A stretch of DNA of 64,000 nt from Methylobacterium sp. SyP6R (GCF_019216885.1 NZ_JAAQRC020000001.1:1922001-1986000), one strand, 5' to 3'; shown: positions 1 to 8,615, numbered from the stretch's first letter. Numbers and translations are program-made. The notes: a model not told the origin generated them from the sequence alone.

Positions 1-581
1 CTCGGCTGTTCGGCGTCTCGACCACGGCGGTGCGGGAATACCTGACCCGGTTCAGCCAGTTCGGGCTCCTGAAGCGGCGCGAGAACAGCGGCTGGATCTT
101 CGCCGGGGTGACACCGGACTTCGCCGCCGAGATCTACGAGATCCGCGAGATGTTCGAGCTACGCTCGGCCCGCCGCTTCGTCGAGCTGGCGCCGGATTCA
201 CCGGCCTGGGCCGAGCTCGCCGCGATCGAGCGCGAGCATCACGCGCTGCTCGCCGAGATCGATGCGCGCCATCGCGACTTCTCGCGCCTCGACGAGCGGT
301 TGCACCGGCTGATCCTCGACGCCTCGCGCAACCGTTTCATCCGCGATTTCTACGACGTGATCTCGATCATCTTCCACTACCATTACCAGTGGGACAAATC
401 GGACGAGAAGGAGCGCCACCGCGTCGCCCTGGGCGAGCACCTGGACTACATCGCCGCCCTGCGCTCCCGCGACCTGCGCCAGATCGACCAGACCTGCCGG
501 GTGCATCTGCGTACCGCTCGGGCGACCCTGCTGCGCTCGATCGCCGTCGGCCCGCTCGGTGGTGTGCCGGCGCGGGGGTGA
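1..581 (+). CDS. GntR-family (FCD-type) transcriptional regulator, 5' end missing
   Basis: The reading frame is open from base 3 and ends at 581, so the start lies outside the window. The first visible residues (RLFGVSTTAVREYL) are the second half of a GntR winged helix-turn-helix. They are followed by a long all-helical domain of FCD type, with an EIYEIREMFELRSARR helix and later His residues (ERLHRLI, FHYHY) that commonly bind a metal or ligand in FCD regulators. Such proteins are usually dimeric DNA-binding repressors that respond to small carboxylic acids or sugars. The ligand and targets cannot be told here because the divergent or upstream neighbour is outside the window. The family call is firm; the exact subfamily is not. 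Confidence 0.85.
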   Translation, partial: RLFGVSTTAVREYLTRFSQFGLLKRRENSGWIFAGVTPDFAAEIYEIREMFELRSARRFVELAPDSPAWAELAAIEREHHALLAEIDARHRDFSRLDERLHRLILDASRNRFIRDFYDVISIIFHYHYQWDKSDEKERHRVALGEHLDYIAALRSRDLRQIDQTCRVHLRTARATLLRSIAVGPLGGVPARG

Positions 582-1153
582 GAGCCGGATGCCGCCGAGG
601 CGCCTCTCTCCGCCACAGGGCTGTCGGGGAAAAGGAATGGCGCGGGATTTTCTCCTCTCCCCGTGGGCGGGGAGAGGGCTGATCCCCCGTCCAGGGGGGG
701 CAGCGAGCCCGTGCGGCGAAATGCAGGTTCGCCGCGAGGATGAGGGGGAGTTTCCGGAGGAGCCTCACCCATCGAGACCCCCTCCCCGCCCGCGGGAAGA
801 GCAGGGGACCTGCGCATCTTCCTTTCCCCAAAACAGCGTCGCGGCCTCCGGATGACGCATCGCGACTGCGGACCATGCCGGACTGGTCGAATATCGACCG
901 GCCGCGGCCACAGATCTTTGTAATCTTCATCGACCGAGCAACGCGGGAGGTATGCGGTATGACGTGGATATGATCAGATTGACGGCCGCTCATCATCACC
1001 CATCCGGTCACGTTGTCCTGTGCAGTCGAGCCCCGTGAGGCTTCGCGTCCGTAGGTAAGGCTTCGTTCACCCTGTTGCGCGAAGAAGAGAGCGACCGTTC
1101 GCGGCGTCCTCGCCAGGAAGGCGCCCGGCGCTCCCCTACCCTTCGGAGATCAG
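582..1153. other. Gene-free interval with a short palindrome
   Basis: No convincing coding region was found in this 572-bp gap. It contains a perfect 10-bp inverted repeat with a 4-base loop (654-677, CCTCTCCCCG/CGGGGAGAGG) and a weaker copy of the same pyrimidine/purine motif near 780-800. These resemble the larger inverted repeat at 30075-30225. The last 100 bases precede the TolC-type gene and presumably hold its promoter; no confident -35/-10 pair was identified. Confidence 0.5.
654..677. repeat. Short perfect palindrome, CCTCTCCCCG family
   Basis: Perfect 10-bp arms around a TGGG loop are seen directly. There is no T-tract on either side, so a simple intrinsic terminator is unlikely. 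The same CCCTCTCCC/GGGAGAGGG theme recurs at 30.1-30.2 kb, which suggests a dispersed intergenic palindrome of the kind common in high-GC Rhizobiales. Confidence 0.55.
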
Positions 1154-2632
1154 ATGCCGGTGCGGCGCGCGACGTTGGAGAGGCTGGGCTGCGTCCTGGC
1201 GATCCTGGCGATCCCCGCCGGCGCGGCCCGGGCGCAGAGCCTCGAGGAGGCCTCCGCCGCCGCGCTCGACTCGAGCTTCGTGCTGCGGGCCGAGCGCGCG
1301 CGCCAGGACGGCGCCGAGGAGCGCCTGCGCGGCGCCATCGACGCCTTCATGCCCACCGTCGCCTTCACGGCCGACCGGCCGCTGCGGAGCCGCATCACCT
1401 ATTCGCCGGAAGCCGCACCTCCGACGGTCGGGCTCGACGCGACGCCGCGGCGGGCGCCGACCGTGGTCGGGCTCACCGCGAACCTGCCGCTCTTCGACGG
1501 GTTCCAGCGCTGGAACGGCTACCAGACGGCGAAGACGCTGGCCGAATCGGGCCGGCTGCTGCTGATCGGCCGGCGCCAGCAGGTGCTGCTCGATACCGCC
1601 ATCGCCTATATCGCGGTGTTGCGCGACACCCGGATCCTCGCCGCCCGCGACGCGCAACTCGTCGCGATCCAGCGCATCGCCGCCTTCACCGACAAGCAGT
1701 TCGAGCTCAACGACGCCACCCGCACCGACGTGGCCTTGGCCCGCTCCCGCGTTCAGGAGGCCGAGGCCCTGCGGATCCGCGCCCAGGCCGATCTCACCGC
1801 GTCCCGGCTCGACTTCACCCGGCTGACCCGGATGGCGCCGGAGCGGATGCCGCCGCCGCGCCTGCCCGACCGGCTGCCGCGCAGCGCCGACGCCTATGCC
1901 GAACTGGTGCGGACGGCCAATCCCGACATCGCCGCGTCCCAGCTCGAGGCGGAGGCCGCGGGCTACCAGGCCAAGGCCGCGGTCGCGGACCTCCTGCCGA
2001 AGGTCAACCTTCAATTCTCGAAGATCGCGCAGATCGGCTACAGCCCGGTCCTCGACCGGATCACCGACACCACCACCCGGGTGGTCGCGACCGTGCCGAT
2101 CTACACGCCGGGCAGCCTGCCGCGGATCGGCGAGGCCTCGGCCCTGGCGCGCCAGCGCGGCTACGAGGCGCAGGACAAGGAACTCGCCACCCTCACCTCG
2201 GCCCGCATCGCCTTCGCCCGGCGCCAGGCCACCGCCGAGCAATACACCCAGCTGGTCGCCCGGATCCGCGAGCTGCGCGAGACGATGCGGGGCTTCGGGA
2301 TCGAGCGGGCGGCGGGCTTTCGCACCGTCCTCGACGAGTTGAACATCCGCGGCGAACTCGCCAATGCCGAGGTGGCGGCGGAGATCGTCCTGAACGAGCG
2401 CGACGGGCAGGCGCTGCAACTGGCGGCGGCCGCGGCCCAGCTCGACGCCGCGCCCGGCGGGCCTCCCTCTCGGCGGTTCGAGTCGGTCGCTCCCCCGCCG
2501 CCGTCGGCTTTGCGCCGTTCGCTCGCAGGGGCGCCCGTCGAGAAGGCCCCGGCCTTGCGCGGCAGCGGGGCGCCGGCGGTGACGCCGACGCCTGTTCTGC
2601 GCGTGTCGCGGGCTGAGGAGGATCATCGTTGA
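1154..2632 (+). CDS. TolC-family outer-membrane efflux/secretion channel
   Basis: A 492-residue protein with a Sec signal peptide (hydrophobic core about residues 11-22, likely cleavage after GAARA at 27). It is followed by the two long helical repeats of the TolC/OEP family; typical signatures are NLPLFDG near 113-119 and paired heptad-rich helices around 145-235 and 335-410. Family members form trimeric outer-membrane/periplasmic tunnels that dock onto an HlyD-type adaptor and an inner-membrane transporter. No other transporter lies beside it on this strand. The HlyD and C39-ABC genes 3.3-4.5 kb away on the other strand lack their own outer-membrane component, so this is the natural partner, by inference. 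The C-terminal 60 residues are Pro/Ala-rich and probably disordered. The ATG at 1154 gives a complete signal peptide. Confidence 0.88.
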   Translation: MPVRRATLERLGCVLAILAIPAGAARAQSLEEASAAALDSSFVLRAERARQDGAEERLRGAIDAFMPTVAFTADRPLRSRITYSPEAAPPTVGLDATPRRAPTVVGLTANLPLFDGFQRWNGYQTAKTLAESGRLLLIGRRQQVLLDTAIAYIAVLRDTRILAARDAQLVAIQRIAAFTDKQFELNDATRTDVALARSRVQEAEALRIRAQADLTASRLDFTRLTRMAPERMPPPRLPDRLPRSADAYAELVRTANPDIAASQLEAEAAGYQAKAAVADLLPKVNLQFSKIAQIGYSPVLDRITDTTTRVVATVPIYTPGSLPRIGEASALARQRGYEAQDKELATLTSARIAFARRQATAEQYTQLVARIRELRETMRGFGIERAAGFRTVLDELNIRGELANAEVAAEIVLNERDGQALQLAAAAAQLDAAPGGPPSRRFESVAPPPPSALRRSLAGAPVEKAPALRGSGAPAVTPTPVLRVSRAEEDHR

Positions 2633-2778
2633 CGGCGTAATGTCCTCGCCTCAAAGTGATCGGCCGCCTCGCACAGGAATTGCCGCTCTCCGCATTATTG
2701 CGAGGCCCTTTAGCAACGCCCGAATTTCACAATCATAATGATCAATTTTTATCTTATTTATATGATATTTCTATCATA

Positions 2779-3384
2779 TTAGCGAATTTTTAGATCATCG
2801 ATCCATCGATGACCTGGATGTAATTGTTTAATCAATGAACTCAATAGCTGATTTTCCTTCATGGAAAATTTTTGAACGAAAAAATCGAAATCACGCTGAT
2901 CTTTTTTTCTGCAATGCACTGCTTTGAACAAGAGGACATGTGTTGGCGCAAGGTATGGAATGCCTGAGCTGCTCACACGAACAGCATCAGATCGGGCCAT
3001 CCGTATGGTCCGGTCGCGCTTGTAAATCCATAGATTCGGCGTTCCTGGCTCCATCATCATGTCCACTCGCCAGCAACCTTGCTGCAGGTCTCCTCCCCAA
3101 AGCTGCCAGACATCGCTCGGGACCGCGGCGGACGGAGGAAGATATTCGACCGTTCCATCTTTGACGGTGAAAAAGTCTAATTCATGCAAAATAGAACGAA
3201 AATAAGCTACATCCTTGCGAAGGACAACAAACTCCAGATCCTCGTGCTCGCGCGTTTGCTCGCCATGCCAGACGTCGAGAGCCCATCCGCCTGCGACGTA
3301 CCATGGGAAGGCTGCGTTTCGGAGACGTTGTCCAAGCTCGTCGGGCGACCATGCATCCCAAGCGTCGTCGTCGAGAGGACTCAT
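2779..3384 (-). CDS. Nucleotidyltransferase of the aminoglycoside-adenylyltransferase type
   Basis: A 201-residue protein with the ANT(2'')-like signature VAGGWALDVWHGEQTREHEDLEF near its N-terminus. Gly-Gly plus the acidic residues after TREHED form the usual metal/NTP site. An in-frame ATG lies seven codons upstream (3405), but the ATG at 3384 is preceded by GGAG at a 7-base distance and is preferred. Family members transfer a nucleotide to aminoglycosides; many genomic relatives have no proven substrate, so resistance is not claimed. The 3' half and downstream sequence (2700-2900) are strikingly A+T-rich for this genome and codon use is atypical. It sits between the TolC gene and the peptide-export operon with no operon partner, which is consistent with recent acquisition. 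Confidence 0.75.
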   Translation of the reverse strand: MSPLDDDAWDAWSPDELGQRLRNAAFPWYVAGGWALDVWHGEQTREHEDLEFVVLRKDVAYFRSILHELDFFTVKDGTVEYLPPSAAVPSDVWQLWGGDLQQGCWRVDMMMEPGTPNLWIYKRDRTIRMARSDAVRVSSSGIPYLAPTHVLLFKAVHCRKKDQRDFDFFVQKFSMKENQLLSSLIKQLHPGHRWIDDLKIR

Positions 3385-3405
3385 CGAAATCTCCGCAGGG
3401 AGCAT

Positions 3406-3746
3406 TCGCGAAAGCCGAAAATCGATACGCGCTGCGACGCCTTACCGCAACATCTGCGCCCTTGAGGGGCAATCCATAGGGCAGATGTAACGCTCTCGCT
3501 CTTCACGTCTGCAGTCCATCATCACGCAAACATCCGAAATCGGAGCTTGCACCGGCAATTGGTTTCAAGCCGCTCTTACGCGGTCAAAACGGTCGAGTTT
3601 CGATCCCGCAGACAGTCATAGCGATGCGGCTACTGGCCATCAAAGAGGTTCCGGAATGCAGCGTAGGACCGTGATATGATGCGAGCGTAACAAAACGATC
3701 GCTTGGTTCACCACTCGCCATGCATGGGATGAGCGGCGCCCGCCCC
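3406..3746. other. Gene-free interval between nucleotidyltransferase and ABC transporter
   Basis: About 340 bp without a supported gene. It holds the presumed promoter of the leftward nucleotidyltransferase gene and the region downstream of the export operon. No clear hairpin followed by a T-tract could be identified for the operon's end. Confidence 0.4.
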
Positions 3747-5900
3747 TCACGCCGCCTCCGTCTCCGGAGCCCCCGGCTTTGCCGGCGGGCGCGGATCCTC
3801 GGTCAGCCGCCCGTTCTCGATCCGAAACACCCGGTCGACCTGGTCGAGCAGGCGCTCGGAATGGGTGATGAAGACCTTGGCGGCCTTCACGCCCTTCAGG
3901 CTCTCGACGAGGGCCGTCTCGGTCGCCGGATCGAGATTCGCCGTCACCTCGTCGAGGAGCATCAGCCGCGGCCGGCGGCAGATGGCCCGCGCCAGGAGCA
4001 GGCGGCGGCGCTGGCCGGTGGAGAGCACGCTCCCCTCCTCCGAGACGTGGGTGGCGTAGCCCTGCGGCAGCCGCTCGATCTCCTCGCGCAAGGACACCCG
4101 GGTCAGGGCCGCCTCCATCTCGGCATGCGACACGGCGGGATCGAACAGCGACAGGTTGTCGGCGACAGTGCCGGCAAACAGCCCGTCATCGGCGAAGACG
4201 ACGCCGAGATTGGCCCGGTACTCGCGCTTGCCGAACTGGCCGATCGGCGCGCCGTCGATGGTGACCGAGCCGGCGGCGGGCTCGGTGAGGCTGGCGAGAA
4301 TCCGCATCAAGGACGACTTGCCGGATCCGGAGGCGCCGACGATCGCGATCGTCTCGCAGCGGCCGACATCGATGGTCAGCGAGGCCCCGGTCAGGATCGG
4401 CTCGTCGCCGCGGCCGAAGCGGATGGTCACGTTCTCGACCTTCACCTCCTTGCGGATCGCCCGGTGGAAGGTCGCCTCGTGCAGGCCCTCCTCCGGCGCC
4501 TGGCCGATCACATCGTCGAGGCGGGCGACATGGACCTTGAGGGCGGCGAGCTGGAGCAGGCTGGTCGTCAGGTGGTTGATGCGGTCGAAGAAGTCGGTGC
4601 GCAGCGCGATGAAGGCGTAGAGCGTGCCGATCGTCAGCGTGTTCTTGATGACGCCGGTGATGCCGAGATAGAGCGTCGCCACGGTACTGATTGCGATGAC
4701 GACATGCATCAGGAACTCGGCGTCGAGCCCGGCCTTCTTCGCCCGGAAATCGAGATTGGCGAAGCGCGCGAAGCTCTCGAACCAGTTCATGGCAAAGAGT
4801 TCGGTGCTGTTATGCGCCTTCAGGCTGCCGATGCGCTGCAACCCGTCGATCAGGCTCGCCTGCTCCTGCGAGCGCGCCTCGAGCGAGCCGGCGGTGGCGC
4901 GGTTGAGGGTCGGGAAGGTGACGAAGCGCATCGCCAGCACGGCGGCGAGGGTCGCGAGCACGATCGACGCCATGGCGGGCGAGTAATAGTACATCAGCCC
5001 GACGAGCAGGAACGACGTGCCGATATCGGCAAACGACGTGACCAGGCCGCCGACCATGAAGTTGCGGATCGTATCGATCGACTGGATGCGGGTGACGAAA
5101 TCGCCCGGATGGCGCAGCTCGAAATAGCTCAAGGGCAGGCGCAGCGCGTGGCCGACGACGTTGCGGGTGAACTGGAGCTGGAGCAACGTCGAGGCGCGCA
5201 AGGCGATGTAGCCGCGCAGCCACTGCCCGAACGCCTCGAACAGCATCATCAGGACGAGGCCGGCGGCCAGCATCTGCATCAGGTCGAGATCGACCTGCGG
5301 GATCACCACGTCGAGCGCGATCTGGAGCAGCACCGGGGTCGTGAGGCCGAGCAGCGAGATCGCCACCGAGACCAGCGTGATCTGCCACACCGTGCCGCCG
5401 AGGCCCCGGGCGCTGCGCAGGATGTCGAACAGCTTGAGCCGGTCGCCGACCTTGATCGCGCGGAAATCCATCCGGGGGGCGAATTCGAGCACGACGCCGC
5501 CGAACAGCCGCTCCATGTCGGCCCGCTCGTAGATGCGCAGGCCGAATTCGGGGTCCTGGATGTGATACTTCCCGCGAGAAATCTTCTCCAGCACCACGAA
5601 GTGGTTGCCGCGCCAGTGCAGGATCGCCGGCAAGGCCACCTGCTCCAGCTCGGTCACGCCGTCGAGGGCGTAGCCGCTGGCGTCCAGGTCGAGGCTGTCG
5701 GCGAGCTGCACGATGCTCGCGAGGGTCATGCCGTTGCGCGAGAGCGGGAACAGAGCCCGTAGATAAGCGAGGTCGATGTCGTGGCGGTGGTAGTTCGCCA
5801 CCATCGCGAGCGCGGCCAACCCGCACTCGTTGGCCTCGTTCTGGAGGATCGAGCGCACCCGGCGCTTGGGCGCGAGCGCACGCTTGAGCCAGTCGGTCAT
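3747..5900 (-). CDS. C39-peptidase-containing ABC transporter (peptide processing and export)
   Basis: A 717-residue PCAT. The N-terminal C39 domain (about 1-140) has the full catalytic set: Q20 (oxyanion), C26 in NECGLAAL, H100 in WRGNHFVVLE and D116 in IQDPE. A six-helix ABC exporter membrane domain occupies about 165-450. The nucleotide-binding domain has Walker A GASGSGKSS at 522, signature LSTGQ at 626 (one change from LSGGQ), Walker B LMLLDE ending at 651 and H-loop His680. Proteins of this type cut leaders after a double glycine and export the core. The gene is last in a leftward operon whose first four genes encode double-glycine peptides, and it follows the HlyD gene by 4 bp, so the substrates are very probably those peptides. 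Confidence 0.95.
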   Translation of the reverse strand: MTDWLKRALAPKRRVRSILQNEANECGLAALAMVANYHRHDIDLAYLRALFPLSRNGMTLASIVQLADSLDLDASGYALDGVTELEQVALPAILHWRGNHFVVLEKISRGKYHIQDPEFGLRIYERADMERLFGGVVLEFAPRMDFRAIKVGDRLKLFDILRSARGLGGTVWQITLVSVAISLLGLTTPVLLQIALDVVIPQVDLDLMQMLAAGLVLMMLFEAFGQWLRGYIALRASTLLQLQFTRNVVGHALRLPLSYFELRHPGDFVTRIQSIDTIRNFMVGGLVTSFADIGTSFLLVGLMYYYSPAMASIVLATLAAVLAMRFVTFPTLNRATAGSLEARSQEQASLIDGLQRIGSLKAHNSTELFAMNWFESFARFANLDFRAKKAGLDAEFLMHVVIAISTVATLYLGITGVIKNTLTIGTLYAFIALRTDFFDRINHLTTSLLQLAALKVHVARLDDVIGQAPEEGLHEATFHRAIRKEVKVENVTIRFGRGDEPILTGASLTIDVGRCETIAIVGASGSGKSSLMRILASLTEPAAGSVTIDGAPIGQFGKREYRANLGVVFADDGLFAGTVADNLSLFDPAVSHAEMEAALTRVSLREEIERLPQGYATHVSEEGSVLSTGQRRRLLLARAICRRPRLMLLDEVTANLDPATETALVESLKGVKAAKVFITHSERLLDQVDRVFRIENGRLTEDPRPPAKPGAPETEAA

Positions 5901-5904
5901 CGGA

Positions 5905-7185
5905 TCATCCTCTTCCGCGCATCGCCCGGATCGGATCGAGCATCCAGTCGATCAGGCGGCGGCGCTCGACCACGATGTCGGCCGAGAGCGTCGAGCCGAT
6001 GCGGATCGGCTCGTCGACCCCGTAGGCGCGCATGGTGCGCGAATCGGGCCGCACCTCGACCCGGTAGACGGATTGCCGCGAAGCCGCCGCGCCCGCCGCA
6101 TCGCCGGTGCCGTCATCGGCCGAGGCCAGCATCGGGTTGCGCAAGGGCGTGCCGGAGATCACCGTGATCGTCCCCTTGGCGATGCCGAAGGTCTTGAACG
6201 GGAAGGCGTCGTATTTCAGCACCACCTCCTGGCCGACCTTGGCGAGCCCGATGGCGCGGGCCGGCACCTCCAGCACCACCAGCGGATCGGCCCTGGTATC
6301 GCCGAGGATCGCCACGACCTGGTCGGCAGTGACCGAATCGCCGGGCTGGACGTAGAGGCCGGCGACCTGGCCGTCGGTGGGCGCCACCACGTCGATGCGC
6401 GACTGGGCGCCGAGTGCGGTGATCTGCGCCTCGATGGCGCTCAACTCGTTGCGGGTGGTGGCGAGCTGGGCCGCCTTCTCGGTGTCGCCGGTGCGCTGCG
6501 CCCGCAGGCGCTCGGATGTGCTCTGCCGCAGCTCGGCCCGGCGGGCGCGCAACTCGGCGATCTGGCGGGCATAGTCGAGGGCGGCGCGGCGCTGGCCGTT
6601 GAGGGTCTCGCGGGTGGCGTAGCCTTGGCGCAGGTAGGCCTCGACGCGGGAGACCATCTCCTCCTGCTGGGCCAATCCCTCCTTGAGGGTGCGCTCCTGC
6701 TCGTCGAGGGCGCGCAAGACCGCCGTCACGTTGCGCTCGGTCTCGCTGCGGTCGCCGCGGGTCGACTCGAGATAGACCGAGAGGCGCGCCTCCTCGGCGG
6801 CAAGCCCGGTGCGCCGTTCCTGCAGGCTGCGGAGCGTCGCCCCGACGGTCGAGACGCCGCCGGTCGTCTGCTCACGCAGCTGGATCTGCATCAGGCGCTG
6901 GCCGCGCTTGACGGTGTCACCCTGCTTGACGGCGATGTCCCGCACGATGCCGGCGGCCTGGGCGTCGAGGCGGGTGAGGCCCGACGCCGCCGAGACGTAG
7001 CCGCGCACCGATTCGGAGCGGGCGAGGCGGCCGAGGAACAGGCCGGCGACGATCGCCACGATGATGGCGCCGAAGAACCACGCCATCCAGACGCTGCCGC
7101 GGTCGTGCTGGAGGTGGACCGTGCCGGTGAGCCGCCGACGCTGGAAACTGGCCTCCGCGGAGGGAGGCGCCGCGGGTTCGCTCAT
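5905..7185 (-). CDS. HlyD-family periplasmic adaptor of the peptide exporter
   Basis: A 426-residue membrane-fusion protein. It has a short cytoplasmic N-terminus, one membrane helix at about 33-54 (MAWFFGAIIVAIVAGLFLG), and a biotinyl-lipoyl half-motif (AQAAGIVRDIAVKQGDTVKRGQ). A long coiled-coil hairpin follows at about 110-260, then the second lipoyl half (TDGQVAGLYVQPGDSV) and a beta-barrel domain. It bridges the inner-membrane C39-ABC protein and an outer-membrane TolC channel. The start lies 21 bp after the acyltransferase stop and its stop is 4 bp before the ABC gene, so the three are co-transcribed. The C-terminal RRRLIDWMLDPIR tail resembles adaptors of NHLM/colicin V-type exporters. 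Confidence 0.93.
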   Translation of the reverse strand: MSEPAAPPSAEASFQRRRLTGTVHLQHDRGSVWMAWFFGAIIVAIVAGLFLGRLARSESVRGYVSAASGLTRLDAQAAGIVRDIAVKQGDTVKRGQRLMQIQLREQTTGGVSTVGATLRSLQERRTGLAAEEARLSVYLESTRGDRSETERNVTAVLRALDEQERTLKEGLAQQEEMVSRVEAYLRQGYATRETLNGQRRAALDYARQIAELRARRAELRQSTSERLRAQRTGDTEKAAQLATTRNELSAIEAQITALGAQSRIDVVAPTDGQVAGLYVQPGDSVTADQVVAILGDTRADPLVVLEVPARAIGLAKVGQEVVLKYDAFPFKTFGIAKGTITVISGTPLRNPMLASADDGTGDAAGAAASRQSVYRVEVRPDSRTMRAYGVDEPIRIGSTLSADIVVERRRLIDWMLDPIRAMRGRG

Positions 7186-7206
7186 CGACCGTCCGCTCGC
7201 GAGGCC

Positions 7207-8151
7207 TTACGCCGCGAGGGTCTGCGGCGCCTCCCCGCCTGCCGGAGAGTTGTCCTGCACCCTGGCAGAGGAGGGTAAATAATCGGCGAGCATCGGCCAC
7301 AGGTGCCACTGCTCGGGCCTCGCCGCAATCGCGGCCTGGATGTGCCTACGCATGATGCCGGCCACCTGCGCCCGCTCCTCGGGCGCGTTCCCCCGCACCT
7401 CGAAGGGCTGGCCGAGGCGGACCGTGTCGCCGGTATCGTCCATGGTGGTGGCGACCGGCACCACGGTGGCGCCGGTGAGCCGGGCCAGGGTGTCGGTGCC
7501 GAAGGCGAAGCGGAAGGGCAGCCCGAACATCGGCATTTCGGCCGGCGCGCCGTAGGACGGATCGAGGTCGCAGAACACCACGATCACCGCGCCCTTCTGG
7601 GCGAAGCGCACCGCGGAGAGGAAGTCGGACCGGTTGCCGACATTCAGGAAGCGCACGTCGACATCGACCTCGCGCAGGCGCTCGATCACCTCCGTCTCCA
7701 TCGCCATGTCGTCGCGCTGGCGCAGGACCAGCATCGGCCGGCCGGGGAAGTGGCGCAGCATCAGGGCGGCGAGGCCGACCACGTAGGCGCCCATGTGGAG
7801 GGGGGCCAGGATCACCGGCCGGCCGGTGGCGGCGACGCGCGCCATCGCCGCCGGATCGGTGACGTTCACCCGGTCGATGTCGCGCCGGATGGCCGCGACC
7901 GGGCGCTTGTGCATGGCGCACCACTCGATCTCGGTGGCGGCGTCGTGGTGGACGGCCTCGCGCGACAGGCGCAGGGCCTCGCGGCGCGGCAGGCGCAGGA
8001 CGCTCTCGAAGGTCGCGGCGAAGCCGTCACCCTTGTTCCGGTCAAGGAGGTGGCGGCTGGCGACGAGGGCGCGCAGGGCGCGCCGGCGCCAGGCGAGCGG
8101 CAGGCTCGCGAGGCGGGCATAGGTCCAGGGGATGTGCGGGGCGTTGCTCAT
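7207..8151 (-). CDS. LpxL/HtrB-like (lysophospholipid) acyltransferase in the peptide operon
   Basis: A 314-residue protein. The start at 8151 is preferred over a longer frame (8202) because GAGGA lies 11 bases upstream and the homologous part begins there. The layout matches lipid A lauroyl/myristoyl acyltransferases: an N-terminal helical region, the block RPVILAPLHMGAY with His119, a later CDLDPSYG segment and LARLTGATVVPV. In the canonical HX4(D/E) motif an acidic residue follows the His by five positions; here that position is Val, so catalysis may differ or be lost. There is no clear N-terminal membrane anchor. It lies 66 bp after the last peptide gene and 21 bp before hlyD. Acylation of the exported peptides, or of a lipid needed for export, is an inference only. 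Confidence 0.8.
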   Translation of the reverse strand: MSNAPHIPWTYARLASLPLAWRRRALRALVASRHLLDRNKGDGFAATFESVLRLPRREALRLSREAVHHDAATEIEWCAMHKRPVAAIRRDIDRVNVTDPAAMARVAATGRPVILAPLHMGAYVVGLAALMLRHFPGRPMLVLRQRDDMAMETEVIERLREVDVDVRFLNVGNRSDFLSAVRFAQKGAVIVVFCDLDPSYGAPAEMPMFGLPFRFAFGTDTLARLTGATVVPVATTMDDTGDTVRLGQPFEVRGNAPEERAQVAGIMRRHIQAAIAARPEQWHLWPMLADYLPSSARVQDNSPAGGEAPQTLAA

Positions 8152-8217
8152 CGGAACTGTCGTCCTCGGAACTCTGTCCGTCGGGGCATGGCCCCGCACC
8201 ATTCCACTGTCAGCCGA

Positions 8218-8355
8218 TCAGCACTTCTTGGACTTGGCGCTGCCGCAGGTCGGAGCCGGGGGGCACGGCGGCGGGCAGGCCGGGGGGCCGCAGACGGGGG
8301 CGCAGAGGGTGCCGCCGGCGACGGTGCCGAGGGTGGCGAGGTCGAGCTTCTTCAT
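8218..8355 (-). CDS. Double-glycine Cys/Pro-rich precursor peptide A (45 aa)
   Basis: Encodes leader MKKLDLATLGTVAGG followed by a 30-residue core, TLCAPVCGPPAC, then PPPC, PPAPTC and GSAKSKKC. The core has six Cys (18, 22, 27, 31, 37, 45) and eleven Pro. The leader fits the double-glycine consensus: Leu at -12 and -7, Val at -4, Gly-Gly at -2/-1. AGGAGA lies 6 bases before the ATG. It is the last of four tandem copies; the stop of copy B is 56 bp upstream and the acyltransferase starts 66 bp downstream. A Gly replaces the second Cys of the CC pair seen in copies C and D, giving an even number of thiols. Confidence 0.88.
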   Translation of the reverse strand: MKKLDLATLGTVAGGTLCAPVCGPPACPPPCPPAPTCGSAKSKKC

Positions 8356-8411
8356 GGTGTCTCTCCTGTCTGATGCGAAGTGTCGGTGAGGTCAGGCTGC
8401 CGCTTGGGCGA

Positions 8412-8558
8412 TCAGCACTTCTTGGACTTGCTGCTGCCGCAGGTCGGGGCCGGGGGGCAGGCCGGGGCGCAGGCGCCGACCGACACGCCGATGGAGATGC
8501 CGCCGCAGAGGGTGCCGCCAGCCACGGTGCCGAGGGTCTTGAGGTCGAGCTTCTTCAT
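8412..8558 (-). CDS. Double-glycine precursor peptide B (48 aa, divergent core)
   Basis: The leader is MKKLDLKTLGTVAGG. The 33-residue core differs most from its siblings: after TLC it has a glycine/valine/serine stretch, GGISIGVSVGAC, in place of the APVCCPPAC block. It then rejoins the family with APACPPAPTC and GSSKSKKC. It has five Cys (18, 30, 34, 40, 48). The hydrophobic insert is reminiscent of class II bacteriocin cores, which the other three copies lack. AGGAGAG is positioned just upstream of the ATG. It is third in transcription order. Confidence 0.87.
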   Translation of the reverse strand: MKKLDLKTLGTVAGGTLCGGISIGVSVGACAPACPPAPTCGSSKSKKC

Positions 8559-8615
8559 GATCGTCTCTCCTGTCAGTCTTTTGTCGTCGTCGAGATCAGG
8601 CTGCCGCCGGTGCGA

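Noticed and set aside
3720-5762. 680-codon plus-strand ORF
   Set aside because: Shadow of the C39-ABC transporter gene; its His/Gln/Asp-rich translation has no motifs, whereas the minus strand contains complete peptidase and ATPase motifs.
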